From NCBI GenBank assembly GCA_032821775.1, contig JAVLRN010000001.1:4092001-4156000 (forward strand): a DNA stretch of 64,000 nucleotides. The letters are read 5' to 3'. Below the pieces are notes generated by a model. The model was given only the letters and a program-made list of their open reading frames with translations, searched no databases and was not told the DNA's origin. The DNA is from Sanguinoderma infundibulare. Taxonomy: Eukaryota; Basidiomycota; Agaricomycetes; Polyporales; Polyporaceae. Made by a program: the position numbers and the translations under genes. Position 1 is the stretch's first letter. Each line of letters starts with the position of its first letter. Shown here piece after piece: positions 11,094-22,155 of the stretch.

Positions 11094-12039
11094 CTGGAAA
11101 GGGCTTCGGGGAGATGTTGGGTTTCGAGGGTGCAGTGCTGCACTCGATATATATGTCAACCAGCAGAAGCTCACTTCTTGAGCTTGATGAGGGGCCTCGT
11201 AAGCGATTCAGAGCGCCGTCGAGCTCTCATTCTGTTCTACTCAGGGACCAGTCTGAGAGCCTGACACGATCTGTTACGCTTGCGCTGGACATCAGGAAGC
11301 CTTGGCAGCCGGCAGCGAAGGGAGCTTTTGGTGATCTGCGCTGGAGCGCGATCGTGGGCCCTTGTGATGTTCAATGTCGGCAGTCCGTATGCACTCTGTG
11401 TAGTGGCGGCGGCATCAAGCTCCGGAATAGTCGTTTGGAAGCGCTAGCAGCCATCAAGGCCGGATTGCGCGCTGGGCCGATCGATGCAGCTTGAGTTTGA
11501 TGACCTCCCACCTCGACCCTCTCCAGAGTTGCAGATGCACCTCATCTGTGGAGACGTGAGTTTGAAGCTCGTTCTATTTGGCACAAGCCGACGCCGCAAT
11601 GACGTGGAAATGGTCGCGCACGGCGTCCGTGGGCCTCACGTTTGACGTCAGTCATCCCAAAGTCACCGTCGCACCACCATTCGTGTCTTCGTCTCCCCTC
11701 AAATCAGGGAACAGCGCACGAGCAGTCCTGGCTACATGACTAGGAAACGGTGGAATTCCGATGACGTTGTCAAACCAGACTTACAGCCATAGTGTCGTTC
11801 CATCGCTGACATGTACATAAAATGGAATAATAAGTAGCTTCTTCCGGCTATACGGTTGCCTCCTTCACCATTTCTCGCCAGAGGGCTCAGGTTTTGCATG
11901 TTCCGCGATCCGCGACGCCTCTGCCCATCAACTTCAACCACACTTGCCTGTTCAAGCACTTCCTTTGTCTGTTATACTCACATCCTGTATCCTTGAAAGA
12001 TCAAAAATCCCTATCAACAACCTTTACCCTCAACCTCGA
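11094..12039. other. Intergenic with degenerate repeat
   Basis: No gene supported. It includes one copy of a direct repeat (about 11,515-11,790) whose partner lies at about 15,080-15,390. The 126-codon frame at 11,114-11,494 has no recognisable features. Confidence 0.5.
11515..11790. repeat. Direct repeat, left copy flanking K1a cassette
   Basis: Shares long stretches with 15,080-15,390, including CAGATGCACCTCATCTGTG and GACGTCAGTCATCCCAAAGT, with scattered substitutions and small indels. Confidence 0.8.
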
Positions 12040-13004
12040 GTCCCGGGAGCGAAGCCACCGGAACCCTTGTCCTTACATATGCTTAGGCGCTTGGTTGATC
12101 AACCTATTCGGGAAATGCCGTAAGCCTTTGTACCAGGTTGTACCGAACGGCGAGACAATCACGACGGCGGTCTTCCCGTGTCCACGTTCACGGCATCTCA
12201 TCTATCTGACTATTGATAAGTGCTACCCTTGTGCTACTTGTTTTGTCTATCAAAGCTGCTGATACTTCGATCCTTGGCCAGCAACTGTGCCAGATGGATC
12301 ATTCCCCTGAACCGGAACAGACAACCTCTGCAATTCCGTGAGTCCGATCTCACGCTATGACGGGTACAGGTTGGGTGCATTCCCCAGCACGGCAAGCCGA
12401 TTATGGACTCGTGAAGCGAAGGTGCGATTTTCCGCCTGTTGGTCTTCTACATGATGTCCGTCGGCTACATGTCTACCAGGACATCCGACGTGAGTATGTC
12501 TCCTGGTTCGCGTGAGAGCACCGCCTCCGCCGGTACGTGCTGGGCCATGGAAGTCCGTCTGAAGCGGTGCTCGGATGTGGGGGATCTGGTCCGCGTTATG
12601 AGTGATACTGCGCACAGATCTCCAGACACATTTGATCTAATTGTACTATTTGAAGATGTATGCGCCGTAGAATGTAACGGCGTGCGTCGTTCCCCGGCAC
12701 CTACATGAACCAGATGGGCTCAGGTTGCTCAAACAACCTTGCAGGGTTTCGTTGAGGTGAGAGCGTCCATGGCGACCGTCATGAGGCGGGCCCGATTGCA
12801 ATGCGGTGTCGCTGATGTTACAATGTACTTCTAGATAATCGCGGGCCCATTGTTAATACACGGCTGGTACAATCCGCTCTGTCTCGGTTATTCTGACTGG
12901 AACCAGGTTCTGCCCCGCGGGTGTTCTCCTCTAAACCGCGCGTTTTCGAATGATTTTGCAAAGTCCCCGCCCACCCTCAGGGATGCATGGGGCGGCGGAA
13001 AAGA

Positions 13005-13012
13005 TATAAAAG
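13005..13012 (+). promoter_or_regulatory. TATA box of K1a
   Basis: TATAAAAG 130 bp ahead of the ATG. It is followed by the leader block GTTCCTGGTGAACGTAC, which is shared by all K1 copies and, with changes, by K2B. Confidence 0.75.
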
Positions 13013-13141
13013 AATGCCGTTTCTCGAGCTAACTCCCCCATCTATCGTCGTCGTTGTCGTTCCTGGTGAACGTACCCCTCCCGCAGCATCATCCTTCTTA
13101 TCGTCAGTCCTTGTCTTACCCTTCCCCTTTCATACTTCATC

Positions 13142-14589
13142 ATGTCTGCTGCCGCGTCCCTCCCCGATTTTACTGGGTACTCCATTGATAACCGCTACGA
13201 GCTCATCGAGATGCTCGGCTCTGGCGCGTTCGGAGTCGTCTACAAGGCGATCGACCATGAGATCGCCGACGGCTCCGACGGCCACATCGTCGCTGTGAAG
13301 ATCATCAGCAAAGCTGGTCGGAGCGACGACGAACTCGCCCTCATCCAACAGGAGGTCGCCTTCCACCGCGTCGTCGCACACAACGAAGGCGTTGTGACCC
13401 TCATCGATGCCTTCGACGACTCGCAATATTGCTGCATCGTCCTCGAGTTCTGTGGAGGAGGCGACCTGTTCGAGCAGATCATGTACAAGAAGTCTTACGT
13501 CGGTAACGATGAGCTTCTCCGGAGGGCGTTCCTCTCGCTCGTGGACGCAGTGCAGGCGTGCCACGCAGCGGGGATCGCCCACCGGGATCTGAAGCCGGAG
13601 AACGTCCTGACAAGTGAGGACGGCTCCGAGTGTTACGTGGCAGACTTTGGTCTTGCTACGGACGATCCGGTGGTGTGGGAGTTTGGCGTAGGGACGCCTG
13701 CCTATAAGAGTCCTGGTGAGTGTCCTGTTCTGACGAATCGCGACTTCGCAGCGCAGAGCTGACAAATTCCGCGGCAGAGTGTATCGGCCAAATGAGCCAG
13801 GAGCCATACGAGCCATACCTCAGCGACGTCTGGGCCCTGGGCGTCATCCTCGTCAACATGATCACGGGCGAAAACCCGTGGGGGAAGGCGACGCGGTGGG
13901 ATAGCCGCTTCTACGTGTTCCTCCGCGACCCGGCGCGCTTCCTCATCCGCTCGTACCCGGACATGTCTGAGGGGGCGCACGCCATCATCGTCGGGCTGCT
14001 TCATGTCGACCCTGAGGAGCGGATGACGCTCGACACCCTTCGGGACGCGATCCTGTCACTGGACACGTTCTTCTGTCCGCCTCCCCAGTTCGGGCACGTC
14101 GTTCTTGATCATGAGCACACCACCACCACCACCACCACCACCACCACCACCACCGTGCCCGTGGCGGAGACTTCGTCGGCCTGCGCGACGGAGTCCGAGT
14201 ACGGGTCCGGGTACGAGGACGAGTCGATGACTACTAGGGCATCCGCGTTTGATATTCCGTGCGCTGCCTCGGAGCCTGGTGTCCGGGTGGCCCGGGATTG
14301 CTCTGCCGGCTCTGCCGTCGACTCGTACTCTCCCTCCACCACTCCCTCTCCTTCCTCCTCTTCTTCTTCTTCTAGCTCATGCTCAAGTTCGCGTGCTTCG
14401 TCTGTGGGTTCTGACGAGGAGCCTTACGTCCTTACGCCGGAGGGCAGCACACATGCCAACGCCAACGCCAACTCCCCGGGCCCGGTGCACAGCCAAAAGC
14501 CTTACCAGGGCTGGCAGACGGGTGCGACGGCACAGATGGTCATGGCCCAGTACCGCTACCGTCAGGTGCGGCACTATGATGTCTTCTAA
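13142..14589 (+). CDS. Ran1/Pat1-like Ser/Thr protein kinase K1a (461 aa)
   Basis: Exons 13142-13715 and 13778-14589; the phase-1 intron (13716-13777) sits inside the SPE triplet of the activation segment. All catalytic elements are present: glycine loop LGSGAFGVV, VAVKI lysine, HRDLKPEN, DFG, SPECIG. The C-lobe (DVWALGVILVNMITGENPW) is that of the Ran1/Sks1/Vhs1 group, known in yeasts for meiosis and nutrient control; the role here is inferred only from that. After residue about 300 the tail is low complexity: 12 consecutive Thr, a Ser run, then a conserved ending GWQTGATAQMVMAQYRYR...YDVF. A 3'-UTR intron and hairpin follow. The start codon is the only ATG compatible with the glycine loop and is conserved in all four K1 copies. 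Confidence 0.92.
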
Positions 14590-14601
14590 ACCATTCCATT
14601 T

Positions 14602-14662
14602 GTGAGTCCTGCAGTTCGTCCCTCTGCTCGTCTTGTACATCGCTAACATCGTAGCTCTGTAG
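14602..14662 (+). other. Predicted 3'-UTR intron of K1a
   Basis: GTGAGT donor 12 nt past the stop codon, GCTAAC branch site and TGTAG acceptor. The same arrangement is present in K1b, K1c and K1d. Confidence 0.65.
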
Positions 14663-14693
14663 ATCCCCACTTCCTCTCCCGTTTGGAAAGAAA

Positions 14694-14727
14694 GCCATAT
14701 GTGCGATGCTGGCACCTCTCATATGGC
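14694..14727 (+). promoter_or_regulatory. Conserved 3' hairpin, K1a copy
   Basis: GCCATATG / CATATGGC arms (8 perfect pairs) around TGCGATGCTGGCACCTCT. Located 105 bp past the stop, just after the 3'-UTR intron. Confidence 0.65.
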
Positions 14728-14800
14728 ACACTAGAGTAGAGTTTCGGTTTTCGGACGCTGAGTACACACCTGACTTCGCATGGATGCTTCCATCGTGATT

Positions 14801-14816
14801 GGTTAACCGGTTAACC
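14801..14816. repeat. 16-bp palindrome downstream of K1a
   Basis: GGTTAACCGGTTAACC, a perfect palindrome built from two GGTTAACC half-palindromes. Found about 210 bp past the stop of each K1 gene. Confidence 0.85.
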
Positions 14817-15079
14817 ACCACTACTGTACTATATATATACTTTAGCGCATTGTATTATAATTAACGCAGTCACAATACGAATCCATTTCAACTTCTGTTC
14901 ACCGGGGACAGTCCAAGAAGGCAATAGAACCACCACCACGGTCCACCGAGGCTTGCATCACTAGGTCCAGACGCCAACGGCGAAAAGATCCAAGTTGCAG
15001 GCAGTATATATACCCTTCGGAAATGATCCAAGACTAGCGAGACAATCGGATCGTCCATATATTGCATTGCATGTCGGGC

Positions 15080-15390
15080 TCCAGAGTTACAGATGCACCT
15101 CATCTGTGCAGACGTGAGGTTGAATTCGAAGCTCGTTCTATATGGTACAAGCCGACCCTGCAATGACGCGGAGACGGTCTCGCACGACGTCCGTGGGCCT
15201 AACGTTGACGTCAGTCATCCCAAAGTCGCCGTCGCACCACCATTCGGGCCTTCGTCTCCCCTCAAATTAGGGGAACAGCGCACGCGCAGCCCTGCCCACA
15301 TCGGCCATGGCTACATGTTCGTAATTAATCCTACGAAACGGTCGAATTCAGACCATGTTGTCAAAACAAAGGCCTTCGGTGGTGACGATA
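15080..15390. repeat. Direct repeat, right copy flanking K1a cassette
   Basis: Partner of 11,515-11,790 in the same orientation. It begins where similarity between the K1a and K1b 3' flanks ends. Confidence 0.8.
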
Positions 15391-15516
15391 CGATAAGAAA
15401 CAGTGTTCATTCTATGATATCGATACATTAATATACGTAGTGGTATACATGAACTGGAAAGCGTCCCAATCCAAACGTCCATGTCCGAAACCGTCCAAAA
15501 CGTTAACTACTAGCAT

Positions 15517-15550
15517 GCCATATAGGAGGTGCCCGCATCGCAAATATGAC
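15517..15550 (-). promoter_or_regulatory. Conserved 3' hairpin, K2B copy
   Basis: On the minus strand CATAT / ATATG arms enclose the conserved GCGATGCGGGCACCT loop region. It lies about 100 bp past the K2B stop; the outer stem is weaker than in K1. Confidence 0.5.
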
Positions 15551-15650
15551 TCAACACATATGATACACACGCAGTCACTCGACGCGACCATCGAGTCCGA
15601 GTCAGAGATGAAAAGAAAACAGGGGGTAGGAAGGGGCGGCGGCGGGCGGT

Positions 15651-17037
15651 TCAGCACGAAGACCGCCGCGTGCAGAAGCCGTCCGAAACGACCAACATCG
15701 GGGCCGTAGACCGGTGCTCAGGCTGCCAGTCGTCCCGGACGTCGTTCTTGTACGCCTCCATCATCATCTGCTCCCACATCTTCAGCTTAGAAGGTATGGA
15801 AGCGACGGAGCCCTCCGGCGTGATCACGTCAAACCCCTCGCTCGACATCCCACTGTCAGACGACGCTCGCGAACGCCAGCGGGAGCACGACGAGCTGCCC
15901 AGGCGGCCGGTGACACTCGCGGCGTCAGACACTGAGCACTCCGGGGACGTCCGCATAGCGGGCTCCGAGACCGCACGCGGGATATCGGCCTTGGATGACT
16001 CGGTGGTCGACTCAGATACGGACTCGGAAGCCGAACTCGAACTCGAACTCCAAGCAGAACTCGAAGTCGCGGAAGCGGAGTGCCCATGCTCAACGGCCAC
16101 CGGCTCGAAGAACGTGTCGAGCTCCAAGATCGCTCTACGGAGGACGCAGAGGCTGATCCGCCTCTCGGGCTGGATCTGGAGCATCGAGCGGACGATGATT
16201 CGTGCGCCCGCGGACATGGAGAACGTCCTCAAGACGGCTCCCGGGTCCCTAAGGAACTTGCGGAATTGCGGGTCCCGCGTCGTCGCCTTGCACCACGGGA
16301 GCATGCGCGTGATCATGTTCAGGAGCATGACGCCGAGCGACCAGATGTCGCTCAGGTACGGATCGTACGGCTGCCGGTCCGTCAGCTCGCCGATGCACTC
16401 TGTTTGCGGGGGTTAGCATTAATTATTTGAGGGCATATACTTGGAGCGAGGATGACTCACCGGGACTCATGTAGAGATCCGTGCCGTGGCCGAGGTCGCA
16501 CACCACGTCCTCATACGTGGCCTCGCCAAAGTCCGCCAGGTAACACTGAGAACCGTCCTCGCTCGTCAGGACATTCTCCGGCTTGAGATCCCGATGGGCG
16601 ATGTTCATGTCGTGGATCCCCTGTACCGCGTCCACGAGCGAGAGGAACGCCGTCCGGAGAAGCTCATCATTCTGGTGGTATGTCTCCCTGTCGGCGATCT
16701 GCTCGAACAGGTCTCCGCCGCGGCAGAGCTCGAGGACGATGTAGCACCACTTGTCGTCATCGAATGCGTCGAAGAAGCCGACGACGCCCTCCATGTCGCT
16801 CACGGCGTCGTGCAGGAGGACCTCGCGCCGGATGATTTCGAGCTCGTCGTCGGAGCGGTCGGCTTTGCGTATGATCTTCACCGCGACGGATCGGTGGCGG
16901 GAGTACGGGAGGGCGGCGTGGTCGATAGCCTCGTAGACGACACCGTACGTGCCGAGCCCGAGAGTCTTGACGAGTTCGTAGCGGTTATCGAGCGTGGTCC
17001 CGGCCATATTGGGGTAGGAGTCGGCATGAGGAGCCAT
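15651..17037 (-). CDS. Ran1/Pat1-like Ser/Thr protein kinase K2B (441 aa)
   Basis: Exons 17037-16461 and 16399-15651, with a 61-nt phase-1 intron at exactly the same codon as in K1 (SP-E), so K1 and K2 share an ancestor. Active-site residues are intact: glycine loop LGLGTYGVV, VAVKI, HRDLKPEN, LADFGEAT, SPECIG. The C-lobe (LGVMLLNMITRMLPW, IQPERRISL) is Ran1-like. The tail is Ser-rich and ends with SKLKMWEQMMMEAY, which resembles the WQTGATAQMVMAQY end of K1. It lies tail to tail with K1a. The start MAPHADSYPNMAG is preferred over an in-frame ATG 60 nt upstream because the K2A copy also begins MAP and the upstream region holds the leader block. K2A is its decayed duplicate. Confidence 0.9.
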
Positions 17038-17145
17038 TTTAGAGTGAGTCGTGATGCAACGGCACAATATGCGATGATGCTGCGGTAGTGCGTCCACCAG
17101 GAACGACGATGAGGGATGCGGAGCCTTAGCTCGAAAAACGCCCTC

Positions 17146-17153
17146 CTTTTATA
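17146..17153 (-). promoter_or_regulatory. TATA box of K2B
   Basis: TATAAAAG on the minus strand about 109 bp ahead of the ATG, followed by TTCGAGCTAA and GTTCCTGGTG leader blocks also found in K1 promoters. Confidence 0.7.
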
Positions 17154-18392
17154 CTTTTCGGGCCTCCAACGGCCTCACTTGGCGACGCAGGGACGTTGAG
17201 AATGCGCGGTACGAGGGAGAACACCCGCAGGCAGAGCCCGACATCCGAAGCTACGAGTTGCCTCTTAAATCGCCAAGGACGGCACATCCGACGTGGCCTC
17301 TCTGTGCCGCAGGCGTGTTCATAATAATCCTGATCTTCGACGCACAGTGGCTCAATATGCCTAATGCGGCCCATATCCGCAGCCGCGGGCTGACGGGACC
17401 GAAGTGTCCCGCGACCACTCCGAGACCCGAGTATGCAACTGCGGGCAGTGAAATATGCCGCAGGGGACGGTCTTCAGTCCCGCTTGGGATGATCCGTCAC
17501 AATCGAGCCTGCCCGCACGACCAGGTGTCAAGAATTCATACCACTCGACTTCCAGCCGCGATCTGGGGATGGATGTTGCAAAATACGGTGCGTGTGGGAT
17601 GGGGTGCGTGAAATCGGAAGAAAATACGCACTTCATCATGCCGCACTGGAGTCACGACTAAGCCCCTGCACGGCCGCCAACATCAACTCGCGGGTACTGT
17701 ATTTCGAGTGGGACGGGCTCGATTCGACGCTTGCGCCGGCCCGGGTGCGCTCCCCTGCAACGAGGCTCCAGAGGCGGGCATCAGACTTTGCATCCAGACT
17801 TGTAGTGCGGTCGGTCATATCGAAGAAGCAGAATGGGGTCGAGATGGCAGACGCGGCGGTGATGATGGTCAAGAGCAAGCAAGGACCTGGCGCTAAAACA
17901 CACGCGTGACGCGTCTCTGCGTCTGTGCCATGAACCATGATGTCGCCCTACTCTGCCTAACACAACGACTATTCAAAATGGACAAAACAGTCCCGGAACC
18001 CCTATTTCCTGATAGAATGACTCGGACAGGCTTCTGAGGGGAGCCACCGTCTGGGCCACTCAGGCCAGTAGCAGGTCTTCGCAGCGGCGCGTTCTCGTCT
18101 TTTTGGATCTAAGCTTCATCTGTTTTAATCACGTACTAACTGTGCATACTATTCCGCATGATTCTTCCTGCGAATTTTGTTTCAGAAAGTAGGTAAACTT
18201 TCGAATTCTCGCTGGCCGTCCCAACAAACACGTGACCGTGATTTCAGTGGGGGTCCTCGTCCTTCAAGCTTCAATGCGCCGATCGCGACTATCCCGTCCT
18301 CCCCCACACACACCATTATCCTCTGCAGTAAGCACTGCATATAATATACCTCTCAACATTGGCCAATACGCAAGACGACCCATCTTACCGCC
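17154..18392. other. Intergenic between K2B and swi5
   Basis: Promoter side of both genes. The first 120 bp are K1/K2-type upstream sequence; the rest shows only short uncorrelated frames, none with recognisable features. Confidence 0.5.
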
Positions 18393-18924
18393 ATGCACGC
18401 AAAGACGTCGGCAAAGGTCAGTATTACCTCAAGCGACCCCTCCCATCCATGAGCTACGGAAGGAGTCTTGCTGAACGCCGGATCCCAGGCTCAACAGGCA
18501 CGCATAGAGACCCTCCAAGCAGAGATCAAGGAGCTGCAGGGCGTGCTAGGGTACGTACGCACCTCTCCCTTCCCCACACGTTCGCCCGAGCTCTTCCTCG
18601 CCAGCGAGACGGTAATGCATCTGATTCTCGTCCTCCAGCGAAGGTGAGAACGCGGAACAGATCGTCTCGCGCCACATCAGGCTCCTGCACAAGTACAACG
18701 AGGCCAAGGACGCTGCCCAGGCGAGTATATGCGCATACACCTACCCTCGTCCTTGGCCTGACGTTCGATCGCACCTGCATAGATACTTATCGGAAAGGTA
18801 CGCCAATCAATAAATTCAGTCGCTGTATGCGCGTTGACAATGCGCACATAACCAGCTCGCAGCGTACCGACAGACGACCATCCGGAAGTTGCACGAGGAC
18901 TACGGCTTGGCTGATCAAGACTGA
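18393..18924 (+). CDS. swi5: Swi5/Sae3 recombination mediator (83 aa, five exons)
   Basis: Small coiled-coil protein that, with Sfr1/Mei5, loads and stabilises Rad51/Dmc1 filaments in the nucleus. Exons are 18393-18416, 18489-18550, 18639-18720, 18783-18797 and 18856-18924; they sum to 84 codons including stop. The N-terminal half is helical (QQARIETLQAEIKELQGVL). The C-terminal half has the family core IVSRHIRLLHKYNEAKDAAQ followed by ILIGKLAAYRQTTI and the KLHEDYGL end. The length equals that of yeast Swi5 proteins. Intron 1 uses the acceptor at 18488, with CTGAAC as branch site; nearer AGs break the frame. Intron 3 begins with GC (CAG/GCGAGT), a GC-AG intron, and exon 4 has only 15 nt. Confidence 0.9.
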
Positions 18925-19207
18925 ACCGGTCCGTCCCTATTCAAGGATAGCGAGCATAGAATGTCGTCAAAGTGGGGCTTTTTGTCAAAACGGTAGCTAC
19001 TGTCTAAATATTCGTACAGAAGCAATGTAAACCTGTAGCTCGAGCATTAAGACTAAAGATACAGGTGGGCATAGAAGACATATTGTATCAAAGATAACAG
19101 AACATCACCGTATACAACATTCGTAGTGTACAGAGAAAGCGTCGCGATCGCAAAGATACAACATGTGCGAGATGAAGCACTGGAGACGATTGAGACCAGA
19201 TGGACCT

Positions 19208-20125
19208 TCAGCCGACGAGGGGCCCCTTTGCGCCGTCTCCGCGGCGCGAGGCTTGAATCGCGCGCATGAAGATGACCACGAGACCGAAGGTGGACACGAC
19301 CCTGGTCAGGCCAAGTTGGGGGTCAACACAACCCGCACCGGAAGGCCGGTCGTACGATACGCACCAGAGCATCCACGCGAAGGCTTCGACCGTGTTGAGC
19401 TGCCCGCAGTATATGAAATGGTGACTAGAGGATTTCGAATGCCATCAAGACATGGACACATGGCAGGGGTGGATCGTCCAGGCGGAGCGGAGACGATGAC
19501 GATGTGGCGGTACGCACCTGCAGTTCAGCCGGCCCCCGAACGCAGCACTGAGCGCAGCCGCGCCCGACAGCCAGAACACCCACGTCAAGACCATGCTGTG
19601 TATGTCACACATCGCATCAGCAAGGCGCGTCGTACGCACGCGAAGGAGGGAGAAGGCGGGGGGAGACACGCACAAGATGACATGGGCGAGGATGCTGGAG
19701 ACGAAGCCGGCCTCGGGCGAGTAGAGGAAGACGGCGAAGAAGATGAGCGAGAAGAAGAGCGTCCAGCAGGACGCGAAGAGGATGAACTCGACCTTGTCCC
19801 GCACCGAGGTCGAGAGGAAGTTGTGCCGTGCGTCGAACCTGCCTGTGAGCCACGCCGAGATCCCGAGCTGCGTTGCGGGCCCGCGACCACAGAATCAGCG
19901 CTCCACACTCAGCACTCGGTATCGCCGGTTACATCTCGCAACGGAATGGGGGGATGTGTGCGTGCGTGCGTACCTCGACGATGCTGAAGATGATGAGGAC
20001 GGCGAAGAGGACTGCGGAGGCGGGACGTCAGCGCTCCCGGGCTGGCGGGCTCGAAAGGGATCAGCGTGAAAACTCTAACACGCACCCGGGTGTCCGCGGC
20101 GGATCCAGGTGTCCCAGTTCGGCAT
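19208..20125 (-). CDS. MARVEL-domain four-helix membrane protein (167 aa)
   Basis: Exons 20125-20086, 20011-19974, 19867-19674, 19595-19518, 19424-19365 and 19301-19208 give 168 codons with stop. The protein begins MPNWDTWIRRGHP, then four hydrophobic helices: VLFAVLIIFSIVELGISAWL, a long FILFASCWTLFFSLIFFAVFL, TWVFWLSGAAALSAAF and FAWMLWVVSTFGLVVIFM. Between helices 3 and 4 lies the typical GGRLNC...FIYCGQLNTVEAFAW loop. This is a MARVEL-type architecture common in basidiomycetes, associated with membrane apposition and domain organisation; no specific role is known. The short basic C-terminal tail is cytosolic by the usual topology. Converges on swi5 with under 300 bp between the stops. Confidence 0.85.
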
Positions 20126-20857
20126 CTTTTCTTTTAGTCTGTGGGTGTGACGGTTCGGTGCGTAGACGTCGTGAAGGTCGTGAGGGCACTGAGGTCCCGG
20201 CTCTGCGACAAAGTGGCTGAGGAGGGGGATGACAGAGGAGAGGTGGGGGCCAAGACGCACGGGCAGGGCTTGGATTTGGATTATGTACGCATCTGAGACT
20301 GGGCCCGTGGGTCTCGGCGTGCGCAGGACTCGCGATTTGGGAGAAACGGAAACGCGGCGGCTGGGGTCTCTCCGCATGCGGCGCATGACGTCATTGCCTC
20401 TTATGGAGCTGAGGGGTTGACACATCGCGCTAACATCCCCCGAGCGCCTTACCCATGCACGGCCATTCCATCCGCTCCCTTTACGCGATCCTCGACTACA
20501 CCGCCAGTGCGACCGCCGCGGACTATGTGCCAGGCCGCACTCTCCCTTAGGGGCTTCTGGATGCTATGCGCACCATCGCCAGTACGTCTTTTGTGTAGAT
20601 TAGTTGCACAGGCGCACAGGAGGAACATGACATATGTGGCTTGGCATAGGATGCTAGCTCTCGAGTTTACACGGACAAGAACAGCTCTGTCCCCGAAAAC
20701 TCAGAAATACCTTCATGGGCCCCCCTATAATGCGGAGAGAAACATACCAAGGGTCGTCATCGGTCGCCGTCTCGTCACTCTCCGTCGCTCCCGCCCCATC
20801 TCCTCCTATACCTCTGTTCACCTGCGATCCGCGGCCTCGACTTCGACTATGCCGGCA
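20126..20857. other. Intergenic
   Basis: 5' region of the MARVEL gene and 3' region of the hydrolase. No gene supported. Confidence 0.5.
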
Positions 20858-22155
20858 TTAGTTGGTGTGGTGGTCGAACCAATTTAAGATCGAGCGTGCG
20901 CTCTCCTCCCGCGCCCACTCTGGATGGTCGAACACAGCCGGCGACGAGGTCAGCATAAATCGATAAGCCTGACCACACCGAGCACACGAGGGAATCGCAC
21001 TTACTCTGGACGGGGACGCTAGGATCGGCGCGGAGCGCGAAGCCGTGCTGGACGGAGCCGAAAACCTGGATGAAGTACGTCGCTTTGTTCGCGACGAGCA
21101 TGTCCTCGGCCTTGCGGCGCGCCTCGAGCGGGAACGCGTGGTCGTACTCTGCGGCAGCGCTTGTCAGCTTCGCCGCGACCGTCGGTCGGGCTTCGTTCGA
21201 TCTCTCGTCGAGATACAAAACCCGGTGCGTGTGTGCTTACCTGCGCATGACAAGAGCAGCGGTTCTGTGGACGACAAACGATGCGCGCGCACGCATGCCT
21301 GGTGAGTCGCGCAGCACGTAGGTAAAACAGCGGGAAGCGGTGCACGCACTCTTGACGTTCTGAATGTGGTCTTCGGTGAGGAACGCCGGGTGTCCGAACG
21401 CACCTAGGACGTGTCGCATGTAGGCCGTGTCTACATAAGTCTGGAATAGCATGGGACGGATGATCTATCCTTACCCGCGAGGATCCAATCCTTTGTGAGG
21501 AACTCACAGACATACGGTGCGCCGAAGCAGTATCCTAGGAATTCTTTCAACCCTCCTGCTCATCGAAACCCTAGCAGAGGCACGCTCACCTACGCAGACG
21601 TATTTGCTGTCGCTGCTGCCTGGATGGCTGCTGGTTGAGCCCTCAGGAACCCCACGCGGCCGCGCGAGTCACGCACCATAATCCTTCCGGACAGCCTCGA
21701 TCCAGGGCCCGATGAGCTCGGGAGCACGCGCCTGCTTGCGCTTGAGCCATTCCTGCCAGTCGAACCCAGGAGCCTGGCGATCCGGGTGCTTCGTCATGGA
21801 GTCGTCCTCGAAGTAGTCGAGCGCGACGACCAGGTACCCTGGGGCCCGGGAGCGCATATAATGCGGCGTGTCATCATCCCTTTCTCCGTCTTGAAGCTGG
21901 AACGCAACGTTGAACGTTGAAGGATGGCCGCTCACCGTTGTCCGCCCAGTAGTCCATGATCAGCTGCGAGTTGATGTAGATCGGGCCGTAGACGTCGGCG
22001 AAGAAGAGGACGATCTTGCGGTTGCTGCCGTCCTTGGGCCGGGAGACGTAGGTCTCGACGCCGGCGACGGACTCGATCGTGCCCCGTGTCGCGCCGACGT
22101 GCTGGACGGTCTGTCTGCAGCAGTCGCCGGGAGGGCCTGCGAGAACGTGCGACAT
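20858..22155 (-). CDS. Dienelactone hydrolase-family alpha/beta hydrolase (249 aa, eight exons)
   Basis: Exons 22155-21936, 21838-21677, 21619-21590, 21534-21508, 21430-21350, 21264-21241, 21148-21005 and 20919-20858 sum to 250 codons. The catalytic triad of the family is visible across separate exons: Cys in GYCFGAPYV, Asp in SCAEYDHAFP and His in SVQHGFALR. The N-terminus GATRGTIESVAGVETYVSRP and the first strand KIVLFFADVYG are also typical; the C-terminus is SARSILNWFDHHTN. Family members hydrolyse dienelactones in aromatic breakdown, but most fungal paralogues have unknown ester substrates. Three exons are only 24, 27 and 30 nt, so automatic prediction may miss them; the nucleophile Cys lies in the 27-nt exon. 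Confidence 0.88.

Larger units (their letters stand above)
12040..15080 (+). repeat. Dispersed kinase cassette, copy 1 (K1a)
   Basis: About 1.1 kb of upstream sequence, the kinase gene and about 0.5 kb downstream are all recognisable in cassettes at 25.3-28.5, 33.2-36.1 (inverted) and 56.9-59.3 kb. Boundaries are approximate, read by eye. No terminal repeat or transposase is evident. Confidence 0.75.

Noticed and set aside
17636..17938. 100-codon minus-strand frame with one hydrophobic stretch
   Set aside because: One isolated helix-like segment is not enough, and no splice partner was found.
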